Shown: positions 52,253 through 62,037, counted from the first letter of the stretch. The stretch is 64,000 nucleotides of DNA from Allochromatium palmeri (GCF_009720725.1 NZ_WNKT01000009.1:1-64000); one strand, 5' to 3'. Made by a program: numbers and translations. Notes: a model not told the origin generated them from the sequence alone.

Positions 52253-53413
52253 TCAGATCACGACCAGTTCGGCACGCAGGGCACCGGCCTCACGCAGGGC
52301 CTCCAGGATGGCGACCAGATCGCCGGGCGCGGCGCCGACCTCGTTGACCGCCTCGACGATGTCGCCGAGCGCGGTTCCGGGCTCGAAGAGAAACATGCGA
52401 TTTTGATCCTGTGCAACCTCGACATTGCTCTGAGGGCCGACAAGCGCACCCGGTGTGGCGACGGCTGGATTCTCGCTGATGGTGACCGTGAGATTACCGT
52501 GCGAGATGGCTGCTGGACGCACGGTCACGCCCGCGCCCATGACCACGGTGCCCGTGCGCGCGTTGATGACGACCCGCGCCGGCGGCTCAGCGGCTTCGAG
52601 CGTGAGGTTTTCGAGCATGGAAACGAAGGTCACGCGCTGATTCGGGTCACGAGGGGCACGCACCTGGATCGAGGAACCGTCAAGTGCCCGGGCGAGTTCA
52701 TCGCCGAAGCTGGCATTGATGACATCGGCCATGCGGTAAGCGGTGGTGAAATCGGGACGGCGCAGATTGAGCGTCAGATGATCGCCCTGCGTGAAGCTGG
52801 TTGGCACCTCGCGCTCGACCGTAGCGCCGTTGGGGATACGCCCAACACTGGGTATGTTGACCGTGATGCGGCTGCCGTCGGCGCCGCCGCCCCCAAAGCC
52901 ACCGACGGTGAGATTGCCCTGGGCGATAGCATAGAGCTGACCATCGGCCCCCTTGAGCGGCGTCATCAGCAGGGTGCCGCCGCGCAGACTCTTGGCGTTG
53001 CCGAGCGATGAGACGGTGATGTCCATGCGCTGACCCGGCTTGGCGAAGGGTGGCAGGTCGGCCGTGATCATGACGGCCGCCATGTTCTTGGTCTGGGGGT
53101 TGACGCCCTCGGGCAGGGTCACGCCCAATTGGTTGAGCATGTTTTTGAGACTCTGGGTGCTGAAGGGTGCCTGGGTCGTCTGATCGCCCGTGCCATCCAG
53201 CCCCACCACCAGACCATAGCCGAGCAATTGGTTATCACGCACGCCGGCGATGGTCGCGAGATCCTTGATTCGCTCCACGCCACCCGCGTTCCAGTTGCCG
53301 AAACGATTGAGATCGGATGTCTCGGCTTCGTTTCCGGCCAGGGTCACGTTCATGGTGAGCAGGGAGCCAGCCATCAAGAGAACTAGGCTCGTGCGTGTCA
53401 GTCGGCTGTTCAT
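52253..53413 (-). CDS. flgI: Flagellar P-ring protein FlgI
   Basis: A 386-residue periplasmic protein with a signal peptide (about 1-26, ending TLAG). The P-ring acts as a bushing for the rod in the peptidoglycan. Conserved segments include [30 protein letters not shown] and the ending [14 protein letters not shown]. It sits seven bases before flgJ on the same strand. Confidence 0.97.
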   Translation of the reverse strand: MNSRLTRTSLVLLMAGSLLTMNVTLAGNEAETSDLNRFGNWNAGGVERIKDLATIAGVRDNQLLGYGLVVGLDGTGDQTTQAPFSTQSLKNMLNQLGVTLPEGVNPQTKNMAAVMITADLPPFAKPGQRMDITVSSLGNAKSLRGGTLLMTPLKGADGQLYAIAQGNLTVGGFGGGGADGSRITVNIPSVGRIPNGATVEREVPTSFTQGDHLTLNLRRPDFTTAYRMADVINASFGDELARALDGSSIQVRAPRDPNQRVTFVSMLENLTLEAAEPPARVVINARTGTVVMGAGVTVRPAAISHGNLTVTISENPAVATPGALVGPQSNVEVAQDQNRMFLFEPGTALGDIVEAVNEVGAAPGDLVAILEALREAGALRAELVVI

Positions 53414-53431
53414 CGAAATCCCCTGTATTCG

Positions 53432-54127
53432 TCAAATGGGCCAAATCGGGGTGTTGAAGAAGCGCGTCAACCAGCCCGGTGTATTGCTGTCCCGCAGGAC
53501 GCCCGTGCCGCCGTAATAGAGCTGAGCATTGGCGATCTGGGTCGAATTGACCTTGTTGTCTCGCGTGATGTCGACCGGACGCACGATGCCGCGCAGACGC
53601 ACATACTCGTTGCCCTGATTGATGCCGAGCCATTTCTCGCCCTGGATGATTAAATTGCCGTTCGGCAGTACTTCGGCGACCGTGACCGTGATCTCGCCGC
53701 TGAACTGGTTACTCTGGCTGGAGTCGCCCGAACCGTCGAAGGTGCGTCCGGCTTCGCCGGTGAGACCGACTAATTTGGTCTCACCGTCGAGCAGACTCTG
53801 ACCGGCGATCGTAATGTTGCCGAAGTCCATATCGGCGCTCGAATCCTTGGAGGTCGAGGTGGCCGACGATTTCTTGGCGTTGGTCTTCTCGTTGAGGACC
53901 ACGGTCACCAGATCCCCGACACGATGGGCTTTGTTATCCTCGAACAGCGCCGAGCCCAGGGTGGGCTGAAAGATGGCTCCATTGTTCAACGCCGCCGGAC
54001 GCGGCTCAAGCGGCGCGGCCGGCTGGTACTCGGGCGAGTCGCCCGGCTTGGGCGGGTTGAGCGTGGCACAGCCGGACAGCGTGAAAGCGGCCAACAAGGC
54101 GCTCAGGACTTTCGATCCAGGGTTCAT
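53432..54127 (-). CDS. flgH: Flagellar L-ring lipoprotein FlgH
   Basis: A 231-residue outer membrane lipoprotein. The lipobox LSGC (about residues 17-20) follows a hydrophobic signal, and the beta-rich L-ring domain has HRVGDLVTVVLNE, and later GNLIIQGEKWLGINQGNEYVRLRG. The L-ring is the outer membrane bushing of the basal body. A 143-base gap separates it from flgG, room for a separate promoter. Confidence 0.96.
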   Translation of the reverse strand: MNPGSKVLSALLAAFTLSGCATLNPPKPGDSPEYQPAAPLEPRPAALNNGAIFQPTLGSALFEDNKAHRVGDLVTVVLNEKTNAKKSSATSTSKDSSADMDFGNITIAGQSLLDGETKLVGLTGEAGRTFDGSGDSSQSNQFSGEITVTVAEVLPNGNLIIQGEKWLGINQGNEYVRLRGIVRPVDITRDNKVNSTQIANAQLYYGGTGVLRDSNTPGWLTRFFNTPIWPI

Positions 54128-54243
54128 GATGACTGACGACTCCTAACCTTGGGACTCGCTCCACTCGGCACCTAGCCTGAGTGCTCGTCGAAGGCGCGCC
54201 GCGTTGGCGATCCGAATGCTTCGCGCATAGGTGATTTTATAAA

Positions 54244-54259
54244 AGCATGAATCAGGCCA
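54244..54259 (-). promoter_or_regulatory. Possible sigma-54 promoter before flgH
   Basis: On the minus strand TGGCCTGATTCATGCT has GG and GC ten bases apart in the flgG-flgH gap, about 118 bases before flgH. Three positions differ from consensus, so this is only a candidate internal promoter. Confidence 0.3.
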
Positions 54260-54270
54260 AAAAATACTGA

Positions 54271-55062
54271 TCAACGCGCCAGATTATTGTTGACGAACTG
54301 GAGCATCGCATCGGCGGCGGCGATGGCCTTGGAGTTGACCTCATAGGCCCGCTGGGTCTCGATCATGTTGACCAGTTCCTCGGCCATATTGACGTTACTG
54401 GTCTCCAGCGAGCACTGCACCAGCCCCCCGAAGCCGTTCTCGCCTGGATTGGACTGCTGAGGCGCTCCAGAGGCCGTCGTTTCGCGAAAGAGATTCTCGC
54501 CGACCGGTTGCAGGCCGGCCGGATTGACGAAGTTGGCGAGCTGGATCTGGCCCAGTTCAACCGCGTCGACCTGATCCGGCAGCTTGACCGTGACGGTGCC
54601 ATCCTTACCGATCGTGATTTTTTCGGCGTTTTCCGGCACGACGAGGCCGGGCTGCAGGGCATCGCCATTGGACATCACCACCTCGCCATTGGCATTGAGC
54701 TGAAAGCTCCCATCACGGGTGTAACCGATCTCGCCACCCGGCATCAGGATCTGAAAAAAGCCTTGACCCTGGATAGCGATGTCGAGCGAATTGCCTGTCT
54801 CGACGAAGTTACCCTGCGCGAACAGCTTTTGCGTCGCCACGGTGCGTACACCCGTGCCGATCGTCAAGCCCGAGGGGAGCTGTGTCTCTTGGGTGGCCTG
54901 GGCGCCATGCTGGCGGCAACTGTGATAGATCAGATCCTCGAAGACGGCGCGTCCCCTCTTGAAGCCCGTGGTATTGACGTTGGCCAGGTTGTTGGACACC
55001 ACGGACATTCGGGTCTGCTGGGCGTCGAGTCCGGTCTTAGCGATCCAAAGCGCTTGGTTCAT
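54271..55062 (-). CDS. flgG: Distal rod protein FlgG
   Basis: A 263-residue axial protein forming the distal rod. The N-terminal helix (LWIAKTGLDAQQTRMSVVSNNLANVNTTGFKRGR in part) and the C-terminal SNVNMAEELVNMIETQRAYE are conserved. It carries two cysteines, in HSCRQHG and in VQCSLETSN, where related proteins usually have other residues; cysteine is rare in flagellar axial proteins. It follows flgF by 27 bases. Confidence 0.95.
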   Translation of the reverse strand: MNQALWIAKTGLDAQQTRMSVVSNNLANVNTTGFKRGRAVFEDLIYHSCRQHGAQATQETQLPSGLTIGTGVRTVATQKLFAQGNFVETGNSLDIAIQGQGFFQILMPGGEIGYTRDGSFQLNANGEVVMSNGDALQPGLVVPENAEKITIGKDGTVTVKLPDQVDAVELGQIQLANFVNPAGLQPVGENLFRETTASGAPQQSNPGENGFGGLVQCSLETSNVNMAEELVNMIETQRAYEVNSKAIAAADAMLQFVNNNLAR

Positions 55063-55089
55063 GATCTGCTCCCAAATACTCCGCCAGGT

Positions 55090-55830
55090 TTAACTGACCG
55101 CCAGTAGGCGGTTGTGGTTTTTTTCGTTGCTGCTGGCGGTCTCCATCATCTTGATCTGAGTCTCGAAGGTGCGCGACAGCTCGATCATGCGCGTCAGAGA
55201 CGCCACGGTATTGACGTTGCTGGTCTCCAACATGCCGCTGACGACCCGCACACTGGCATCAGGCACCGCCGCCTCTCCATCTTGAGCACGGATCAGGCCA
55301 TCTTCGCCACGGAGCAGATTCTGGGTATCCGGTTTGACCAAGCGCAGCCGATCGACGGCCGCCAGTGCGTTGGGCGCGGCGCCTGCCGGGCGGATGGTGA
55401 TGGTGCCATCCGTGCCGATGCTCAGGCTCTCGTACTCCGGGATCGTGATCGGGCCACCGTCGCCGAGCACCGCGAGTCCGCGCGCATCGCGCAGCACGCC
55501 CGTAGCGTCGACCTGTAGATTACCGGCCCGGGTGTAGGCTTCGCCGCCATCCTCGGTCTGGACCACCAGAAACCCTTCGTCCTGGATGGCGACGTCGAGA
55601 TCCCGCCCCGTGGCCTGGAGTGTGCCGGGGCAGAAGTCGATGACCTGATTGCCGACCTGCACATAGTCGCGCGAGTCGTAGACTGGACCACGCACCGGTG
55701 CGGTGTAGGCGTAGGCCAGGGCCTGGCGAAAGCCGGTCGTGTTGGCGTTGGCCAGGTTGTGGTTGTTGATCGACTGCGCATAGGCCGTCTCCTTGGCGCC
55801 GGACATCGAGAGATAGAGAAAGCGGTCCAT
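55090..55830 (-). CDS. flgF: Proximal rod protein FlgF
   Basis: A 246-residue rod protein with the axial N-terminal pattern (MSGAKETAYAQSINNHNLANANTTGF in part) and C-terminal SNVNTVASLTRMIELSRTFETQIKMM. It has one cysteine in IDFCPGTLQ. It lies between flgE and flgG in the usual order. Confidence 0.94.
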   Translation of the reverse strand: MDRFLYLSMSGAKETAYAQSINNHNLANANTTGFRQALAYAYTAPVRGPVYDSRDYVQVGNQVIDFCPGTLQATGRDLDVAIQDEGFLVVQTEDGGEAYTRAGNLQVDATGVLRDARGLAVLGDGGPITIPEYESLSIGTDGTITIRPAGAAPNALAAVDRLRLVKPDTQNLLRGEDGLIRAQDGEAAVPDASVRVVSGMLETSNVNTVASLTRMIELSRTFETQIKMMETASSNEKNHNRLLAVS

Positions 55831-55856
55831 GGTTCAGCCTCCGCGCGATCGAGACC

Positions 55857-57191
55857 TCAACGGATGTTGAGGATGGTCTGAGTCATCTGATCAGCTGTCG
55901 AGATGGTCTTGGCGTTCGCTTCATACGCGCGCTGTGCCGTGATCATGTTGACCAACTCTTCGGTCAGGTCGACGTTCGAGCTTTCGAGCGCGCAGCACTG
56001 GACGCTTCCCAGTCGACCATCTCCAGCTCCGCCGTAGACGGGATCTCCAGCACCATAGCTTAACGCCCAGTTGTTATCACCAATTTGCTGCAAGCCTTGA
56101 GGATTTTTGAAGTTGGCCATGGCGACTTGGCCAAGGATGAACGACTGACCGTTCGAATAACGAGAAAACACGATGCCTTCGGCATCTACATCAAAACCAC
56201 TCAACGTCCCGGATGAGTAACCATTTTGCGTCAAATCAATGACAGAGTTCTTAGATGATGAATACTGAGTTGCATTGTCCAATGTAATCGAAGAAACCAA
56301 TGCATCAGCGCCATTGTCAGTGAATGCCGGCATATTTATTGGTATCACTGCCGCTGGATCAGGAACCGTAGCGCCATTAACCGTATCGATCGTACCATCA
56401 GCTTTGAAAACCACTTCAATAGGCCCGCCAGTTCCTGTTGCATCAATCATCAATGGTGGATCCGGGGGCGTCACATTATTTGCATCATACATTCCAACAT
56501 TGACATCCCAGGTCAGAGCTCCTGTTTTCACGAAATACATGGTGACATCACGTGGCGAACCAAGCGAATCATAGACTTGATACGTTGTAGACCAGTTGTA
56601 AGAATTCGGATCTGGAGTTGTCTCAGGAAGTGCAGCAGGCCATGCAAACGCAGGCCCGCCGACAGCGGTAATCACATCTTCATCCGCATTCAAATTAAAA
56701 TTGATGTCGACTTCGGTCGTGGATTTGGCGCCCATATTATCCAAAGGCAGCTGCAAATCAGTGAGATTGCCTGAGTCAAAATCAGCGATATCGCTATTCG
56801 GTATTTTTGGAGGATAGACCTGCAGTCGCTTCCCTGCCGAGCTAACGACATAGCCATCCCGATCGACTTGAAAAGTACCATTACGCGTGTAAACCATCTC
56901 GTTCTGCCCAACGTCGTTGCGCAAAACAAAAAAACCCTCGCCATTGATAGCCATATCCAATGTGTTATCGGTCAATTCGAGACTGCCCTGAGAAAACTGC
57001 TGGGTCACCGCCGCCAAGCGAACACCGACAGCCGAGTTATTAGCACAGGTGCCAAAAGAAGAGGCATAGATATCAGCAAATTCAGCGCGTGACTTCTTGA
57101 AGCCGATCGTCGATGAATTGGCGATATTGTTGCCGGTGACTTCGAGATCTTTTGCTGCTGCATTCAAGCCACTCAATCCGATACTAAACAT
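55857..57191 (-). CDS. flgE: Flagellar hook protein FlgE
   Basis: A 444-residue hook subunit. N-terminal (GLSGLNAAAKDLEVTGNNIANSSTIGFKKSR in part) and C-terminal (SNVDLTEELVNMITAQRAYEANAKTI) axial helices are well conserved. The middle is more AT-rich and variable than flanking genes, typical of surface-exposed hook domains. It has three cysteines, in FGTCANN and as CC in VQCCALESSN, unusual for a hook protein. Confidence 0.95.
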   Translation of the reverse strand: MFSIGLSGLNAAAKDLEVTGNNIANSSTIGFKKSRAEFADIYASSFGTCANNSAVGVRLAAVTQQFSQGSLELTDNTLDMAINGEGFFVLRNDVGQNEMVYTRNGTFQVDRDGYVVSSAGKRLQVYPPKIPNSDIADFDSGNLTDLQLPLDNMGAKSTTEVDINFNLNADEDVITAVGGPAFAWPAALPETTPDPNSYNWSTTYQVYDSLGSPRDVTMYFVKTGALTWDVNVGMYDANNVTPPDPPLMIDATGTGGPIEVVFKADGTIDTVNGATVPDPAAVIPINMPAFTDNGADALVSSITLDNATQYSSSKNSVIDLTQNGYSSGTLSGFDVDAEGIVFSRYSNGQSFILGQVAMANFKNPQGLQQIGDNNWALSYGAGDPVYGGAGDGRLGSVQCCALESSNVDLTEELVNMITAQRAYEANAKTISTADQMTQTILNIR

Positions 57192-57233
57192 GATGTCATC
57201 TCCTGGCTGAAATCTGAAGAAGGTCTGTGCCCA

Positions 57234-57911
57234 CTAGCTGACACGAAGAACATCTGAGAATGTAGTGTTACCGATCCCCTGAACGTTGAGCATGAGTCCG
57301 GCGCCCGTGCTCTCGGCTGATACGCTCTTGACTTGACCATTGAGATAGGTCGTCAGTGCTTCGGTCATGCCGTTGGTTTGAGCGGTGACTTTGAATTCGT
57401 AGTTGCCGGCGGGAGCTACAGAACCATCCTCTAGCGTGCCATCCCAATCGAATTCCTGAAGACCCGCGCTCAATGCCCCTAAATCCAGGGTACGGACCAC
57501 TTGACCGCTGGCGTCATAGATATCGGCCCTGGCCTGAGTCGCGGACGTAGATAGCTCCACCGCACCGCTTGCACCCTGCCCTTCGGAAAGCTCCATCTTG
57601 CTCGACGGTACTAATACGCTCTTCCCAACCAGGGTCGCGGCTTCCAGGGCTTGACCTTGCAACAGTGTCTGTGACAAAGACTCGAACGAACTCGTCAGCT
57701 CCTCAATTCCGGTCAAGGTCGAGAATTGCGCCATCTGCGCGACAAAATCCTCGTTTTCGACCGGATTGGTCGGATCCTGGGTCGTCAGCTGCGTGGTCAG
57801 CAGCCTGAGAAAATCTTCTTGTCCAAGCTCGTCGTCACCTTGCGTGGTCGAAGCTGGAGAATAGGCATTCAGGCCTAGCCCATTCAAATATTCAGTGCTC
57901 AGTTCAGCCAT
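57234..57911 (-). CDS. flgD: Hook capping/assembly protein FlgD
   Basis: A 225-residue scaffold that caps the growing hook. It has the conserved N-terminal [33 protein letters not shown] segment and an Ig-like C-terminal half ([20 protein letters not shown]). It precedes flgE by 42 bases in transcription order. Confidence 0.95.
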   Translation of the reverse strand: MAELSTEYLNGLGLNAYSPASTTQGDDELGQEDFLRLLTTQLTTQDPTNPVENEDFVAQMAQFSTLTGIEELTSSFESLSQTLLQGQALEAATLVGKSVLVPSSKMELSEGQGASGAVELSTSATQARADIYDASGQVVRTLDLGALSAGLQEFDWDGTLEDGSVAPAGNYEFKVTAQTNGMTEALTTYLNGQVKSVSAESTGAGLMLNVQGIGNTTFSDVLRVS

Positions 57912-57949
57912 GATGTTGGCTCCTAAATAGCATACATATCAACGAAGAA

Positions 57950-58369
57950 TCAGCCCTGACCCACTTGCAAGGTTCGCTGTAACAGGGAGCGCGTTGTCGT
58001 CAGCACCTCGACATTAGCCTCATAGCTGCGCGAGGCCGACATCATGTTGGCCATCTGCTCGACCATATTGATGGCGGGCCGAAACACATAGCCTTCTTCA
58101 TTGGCATTGGGGTGATTGGGTTCATAGGTCGGAATCGGCTCGCATTCGTCATCGACGATGCCTGCAACTCGCACTGGCATGGCTACGCCATTGGGATCTT
58201 CCTGATCGATCACGGTCTGAAAAAGTACTTCTTTGGCGCGATAGGTATCCTCGGGTGTCGAGGCAGTGGTGGCGGCATTCGCCATGTTGGAGGCGACGGT
58301 ATTGAGCCGCACGGATTGCGCCGTCAGCGCCGAAGCCGAAGTATTGAAGATACGAAACAAATCGCTCAT
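57950..58369 (-). CDS. flgC: Proximal rod protein FlgC
   Basis: A 139-residue rod protein beginning MSDLFRIFNTSASALTAQSVRLN, with the C-terminal VEQMANMMSASRSYEANVEVL helix. The start is ATG 58369, four bases after the flgB stop; a longer open frame runs back into flgB but lacks conservation. It assembles with FlgB and FlgF. Confidence 0.95.
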   Translation of the reverse strand: MSDLFRIFNTSASALTAQSVRLNTVASNMANAATTASTPEDTYRAKEVLFQTVIDQEDPNGVAMPVRVAGIVDDECEPIPTYEPNHPNANEEGYVFRPAINMVEQMANMMSASRSYEANVEVLTTTRSLLQRTLQVGQG

Positions 58370-58373
58370 GACA

Positions 58374-58781
58374 TCACTCCTTACGCAAAGCCTTACGCAG
58401 ACCCGCGACGCGACGATCGAGGAATTCGAGCGTGCTCTGATAATGCGTGGTATTTTCGGCGAAGGCCGCGCGTTCGAGCTGAGGATCGACCGTATTGCCA
58501 TCGAGCGAGGGCTGCGACGGAATGCGATAGAGCAGATCCGGCTCCAGCGCCTTGGATTTATCGATCTCGTTCGTCAAATGATTGGCGCGCGTCGTCGCCA
58601 GCTTCATCCGATTGCCCATCCCCTCGACCTCGGCCAGTACTTCGGTGAAATGGAAATCGCGCGATTTATAGTCCGGTGTATCGGCGTTAGCGAGATTGGA
58701 GGCCAGCAGCTCGGCACGACGCGCTTTGATCAGCACCGCCGACGGCAGGACTCCAAAGGCTTTGTCGAGCGAGAGACTCAT
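58374..58781 (-). CDS. flgB: Proximal rod protein FlgB
   Basis: A 135-residue rod protein starting MSLSLDKAFGVLPSAVLIKARRAELLASNLANADTPDYKSRDF in part. The start is ATG 58781; an upstream in-frame ATG (58823) lies inside the -12 region of the sigma-54 promoter and would not be transcribed. It is the first gene of the flgB-L run. Confidence 0.95.
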   Translation of the reverse strand: MSLSLDKAFGVLPSAVLIKARRAELLASNLANADTPDYKSRDFHFTEVLAEVEGMGNRMKLATTRANHLTNEIDKSKALEPDLLYRIPSQPSLDGNTVDPQLERAAFAENTTHYQSTLEFLDRRVAGLRKALRKE

Positions 58782-58818
58782 GGTGCTGGCATCCGCGACT
58801 AAGGGCTGCCTGCTGAGA

Positions 58819-58834
58819 TGCAACTGACATGCCA
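58819..58834 (-). promoter_or_regulatory. Sigma-54 promoter for flgB operon
   Basis: On the minus strand TGGCATGTCAGTTGCA matches the -24/-12 consensus TGGCAYG-N4-TTGCW throughout. It lies about 38 bases before the flgB ATG, giving a leader of roughly 27 bases. This fits RpoN/FleQ-type control of early flagellar operons in related bacteria. Confidence 0.85.
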
Positions 58835-58944
58835 GCCGCTTAAATCACATAGACGCCCGACCCGAACCTGATCCGGTCGAGCCATGGGCCATCAAGCGGT
58901 GGTGCTGGCAGAGGCCGAGCCTCTGACGTGCTCGGCGCGAGGCG

Positions 58945-59760
58945 CTACGAACGACGCCGTAGCAGGCTGCCTTGCGGGGTACGGACGATCTCGAAGGCGT
59001 CGGTGTAGGAGCTGACCGACTCCGAAGCGCCGACGAACAGATAACCACCCGGATTCATCTGCCGGGCCAGGCCGTCAAAAATCTGACGTTTGGTTTCAGC
59101 CGAAAAATAGATCAGAACATTGCGGCAAAAGATGACATCGAACTTGCCGAGCATGGCGTAGGAATCGATCAGATTGAGTTTCTGAAAGCGCACGCGACGC
59201 TGGATCTCAGGCTTGATGCGATGGCCGTTCTCGATCGTGTCGAAGTATTTCTGACGCCGCTCGGGCGTCAGGCCGCGCACGATACTCAGACCATCGTAGA
59301 CGCCTGACCGAGCCTCGGCGAGCACGCTCTCAGACAGATCGGTCGCCAGAATACTGACGGGCGTGGACTTGGGTGGAAAGCTCGCCTCCCACTCAGAAAT
59401 CACCATGGCGATGCTGTAGGGTTCCTGGCCGCTGGAGCAGGCCGCCGACCAGATCCGGACCGGTTTCTTGCGCGCGTCCAACTCCGGCAGCAAGACCTGG
59501 CGCAGGATCTCGAAGGGATAGACGTCGCGAAACCAGGAGGTTTCATTGGTCGTCATGGCATCGATAACGCGCGACTTGAGCGTCGGATTGCCCGACTGGC
59601 GCAGCGCTCGCAACAGATCCTCAACCTTGTGGTAGCCGAACTCGCTGAGCAGACGTGACAGACGACTGGAGACGAGATACTGACGGTTCTCGCCTAACAC
59701 CAGGCCACAGCACTCCGAGAGAAACCGAGCGAACTCGGCGTAATCCTGCGCGTCAATCAC
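58945..59760 (-). CDS. cheR: Chemotaxis methyltransferase CheR
   Basis: A 271-residue enzyme that methylates chemoreceptor glutamates with S-adenosylmethionine. The N-terminal helical domain is followed by the catalytic domain with WSAACSSGQEPYSIAM (SAM-binding), ILATDLSESVL and FDVIFCRNVLIYF. It follows cheV by 17 bases. The 160-base gap to flgB carries the sigma-54 promoter. Confidence 0.96.
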   Translation of the reverse strand: MIDAQDYAEFARFLSECCGLVLGENRQYLVSSRLSRLLSEFGYHKVEDLLRALRQSGNPTLKSRVIDAMTTNETSWFRDVYPFEILRQVLLPELDARKKPVRIWSAACSSGQEPYSIAMVISEWEASFPPKSTPVSILATDLSESVLAEARSGVYDGLSIVRGLTPERRQKYFDTIENGHRIKPEIQRRVRFQKLNLIDSYAMLGKFDVIFCRNVLIYFSAETKRQIFDGLARQMNPGGYLFVGASESVSSYTDAFEIVRTPQGSLLRRRS

Positions 59761-59777
59761 GAATGAACCCCATCATA

Positions 59778-60710
59778 TCAGTCATGCCGCGCATATTTGA
59801 GCACGGTTGACGCCAGTTCGTCCGGATCGAATTTGGCCAGAAAATCATCAGCTCCAGCCCGCTTGACCATATCGACATTGAATTGACCGCTCAGCGAGGA
59901 ATGTAGAATCACACATAGATGCTTGAGTTTGGCATTTTCGCGGATCTTGCGCGTCAAGGTATAGCCGTCCATGCGCGGCATCTCGATATCGGCGATCACC
60001 ATCTCGATGGAGGAATCGACCATGTCGGCAGTCGCCAGTTCTTCCAGATACTCTAGCGCCGCCTTGCCGTCGGAGCGGCTCTCGGTGCGAAAGCCCAGCT
60101 CCGTGATGGAACGCTCGATCTGCTTGCGCGCCACCAGCGAGTCGTCGACGACCAGGATGCGCCGGTCGTGTGGAAGCTCTTCGGCCTGGGTGCGCACCGC
60201 ATCTGAGACATCCGTCGGGAGATTGTTGATCTGGGCAAAGACGCGCTCGACATCGATGATTTCGACCAAACGGCTATCGACTTCGGTGACCGCGACCAGA
60301 TAGCTCTCACGCTCGGTGCCGCGCGGCGGCGGTTTGACCGTCTCCCAGTTGACATTGACGATGCGGTCGACCGCCGATACCCAAAAGCCCTGCACCGAAC
60401 GGTTGAACTCAGTCACGATCACCTTGGCGTCGTTGTCCTGATCGACCGGCAGCGGCTCGAAGCCGATGGCGCGCGCCAGATCGATCACCGAGACGGTGCG
60501 TCCGCGGATATTGGCCACGCCACAGACCATCGGGCTGGAGCCTGGAAGATGTCTCAGGGTCGGCTTGGCGATGACTTCGCGGACCTTGAACACATTGATG
60601 CCGAACATCTGCCGACTGCCCAGATAGAACAGCAGCAACTCCATGCGGTTTTGCCCGACCAGACGGGTCCGCTGATCTACATCGGCGATAAACTGACTCA
60701 TCTCACCCAC
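59778..60710 (-). CDS. cheV: Chemotaxis coupling/receiver protein CheV
   Basis: A 310-residue protein with a CheW-like domain (about 20-165, with FGINVFKVREVI and GVANIRGRTVSVIDLA) and a receiver domain (about 175-305, with ILVVDDS and the likely phospho-aspartate in MVIADIEMPRMDG). It links receptors to CheA and adapts the response. It is divergent from flgA. Confidence 0.95.
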   Translation of the reverse strand: MGEMSQFIADVDQRTRLVGQNRMELLLFYLGSRQMFGINVFKVREVIAKPTLRHLPGSSPMVCGVANIRGRTVSVIDLARAIGFEPLPVDQDNDAKVIVTEFNRSVQGFWVSAVDRIVNVNWETVKPPPRGTERESYLVAVTEVDSRLVEIIDVERVFAQINNLPTDVSDAVRTQAEELPHDRRILVVDDSLVARKQIERSITELGFRTESRSDGKAALEYLEELATADMVDSSIEMVIADIEMPRMDGYTLTRKIRENAKLKHLCVILHSSLSGQFNVDMVKRAGADDFLAKFDPDELASTVLKYARHD

Positions 60711-60884
60711 ACCCTCTTGATGTCATCGGTAAAGGCCCGGCACGCAAGCACCGGTGGCCAGTGTAGCAGTCGCACGCCGATTCGAGGCACTCGGCATCGA
60801 CCATTCGTCCGCTGAAGGTGCGGCTCAAAACGGCGCGTTTCATGCATGATTCTCGCCAAACCCGCCACGAGAGGAGTCCGATCG

Positions 60885-61625
60885 ATGACACTGACAACGC
60901 CCAAGACCTCTAGGCACCGCGGCGCGCGGCCCGCGCTCGGATACGCGCTGCTGGCCCTGAGTTTGTCCCAACCAGCACTGGGGGCCGACATCGAACCCGT
61001 GGAGCGGATTCTGAATACGGCGCGCGCCTTTGCGGCCACGGCTGTCGATTCATCGTCACCCGATCAGGAAACCCACATCGAAATCGGCAAACTGGACAGC
61101 CGACTGCAACTGACACGCTGCGCACATCCGCCGACCGCTCAACTCGCCCCAGGTGCACGCACTGATGGCCATACCACCATCAATGTCCGTTGTTCCGAAC
61201 CTGTGAGCTGGTCGCTGTTCGTCCCGGCCCGCATCGAGCGCCATCTCCCGGTCGTCGTCCTCGACCGACCGGTCGCCCGCGAGCAGGTCATTCGTTCCAA
61301 GGATGTCAGAATCGAGCCGCAATCCGTCTCGACCCTGACCAACGGTTATTTTACCGAGATGGACGCTGTGGTCGGAATGGCCGCACGCCGGCGCCTGATG
61401 CCCGGACAGGTGCTCACCAGCGCCCATATCACCCAGCGCCAGATCATCGAGCGCGGCCAGGAGGTGACACTGTTCTCGGCGCGTCCCGGTCTGGTGGTGC
61501 GCATGAAAGGCGTTGCTCTGGAGGATGGCGTCGAAGGCGAGCGCATCCGGGTGCGTAACAGCGCCTCGAAGCGGGTTGTTGAAGGGTATGTCGAACCTTC
61601 CGGCGCGGTGCGCGTCGCATTATGA
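60885..61625 (+). CDS. flgA: P-ring chaperone FlgA
   Basis: A 246-residue periplasmic protein with a signal peptide (about 1-34, ending ALGA) and a C-terminal SAF domain with LPVVVLDRPVAREQVIRSKDV and the ending RIRVRNSASKRVVEGYVEPSG. It helps assemble the P-ring from FlgI. The start is ATG 60885, with GAGAGGAG 14 bases upstream; an earlier in-frame ATG at 60846 lacks a good ribosome-binding site. Confidence 0.93.
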   Translation: MTLTTPKTSRHRGARPALGYALLALSLSQPALGADIEPVERILNTARAFAATAVDSSSPDQETHIEIGKLDSRLQLTRCAHPPTAQLAPGARTDGHTTINVRCSEPVSWSLFVPARIERHLPVVVLDRPVAREQVIRSKDVRIEPQSVSTLTNGYFTEMDAVVGMAARRRLMPGQVLTSAHITQRQIIERGQEVTLFSARPGLVVRMKGVALEDGVEGERIRVRNSASKRVVEGYVEPSGAVRVAL

Positions 61626-61668
61626 TGACCAATCTTCACCATCGAACGCCAAGGACATGAACATGTCC

Positions 61669-61695
61669 TATAGTTTTCCACTCAAGCGCCGATAT
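61669..61695 (+). promoter_or_regulatory. Sigma-28 (FliA) promoter for flgM
   Basis: TATAGTTT at 61669-61676 and GCCGATAT at 61688-61695, exactly 11 bases apart, match the flagellar sigma-28 consensus TAAAGTTT-N11-GCCGATAA with one change in each element. It lies 36 bases before flgM, giving FliA control of its own anti-sigma factor. Confidence 0.88.
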
Positions 61696-61731
61696 TCATA
61701 GGCGTACCCCAATCGACTCTGGACCGAGCCC

Positions 61732-62037
61732 ATGGATATCAAGCTTCCTATTGGAAACAACCTGCGCACCGACGGGACGGTAGCGGGGGGCAAGCCGCGT
61801 AACGCGCCCTCGTCGACCGAGCCGACCGAGACCAGGCCCAAGGGCGTGGCGGGCGAATCCGTCACACTCACCGAGACCGCTAAGACCCTGAGCGCCGCGC
61901 GTGGAGATGCCCAGGAGGCGCCCGTCAACAATACGCGCGTGGCCGATATCAAGGCGGCGCTCGCCGAGGGGCGCTATGAGATCGACAACCAGCGTCTGGC
62001 GCAACGAATGCTCGCATTCGAGGGAGCCTTCGCTTGA
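61732..62037 (+). CDS. flgM: Anti-sigma-28 factor FlgM
   Basis: A 101-residue protein with an unstructured, Thr/Pro/Gly-rich N-terminal half and the sigma-28-binding C-terminal helices (VADIKAALAEGRYEIDNQRLAQRM). It holds FliA inactive until export through the finished hook. It overlaps flgN by four bases. Confidence 0.92.
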   Translation: MDIKLPIGNNLRTDGTVAGGKPRNAPSSTEPTETRPKGVAGESVTLTETAKTLSAARGDAQEAPVNNTRVADIKAALAEGRYEIDNQRLAQRMLAFEGAFA

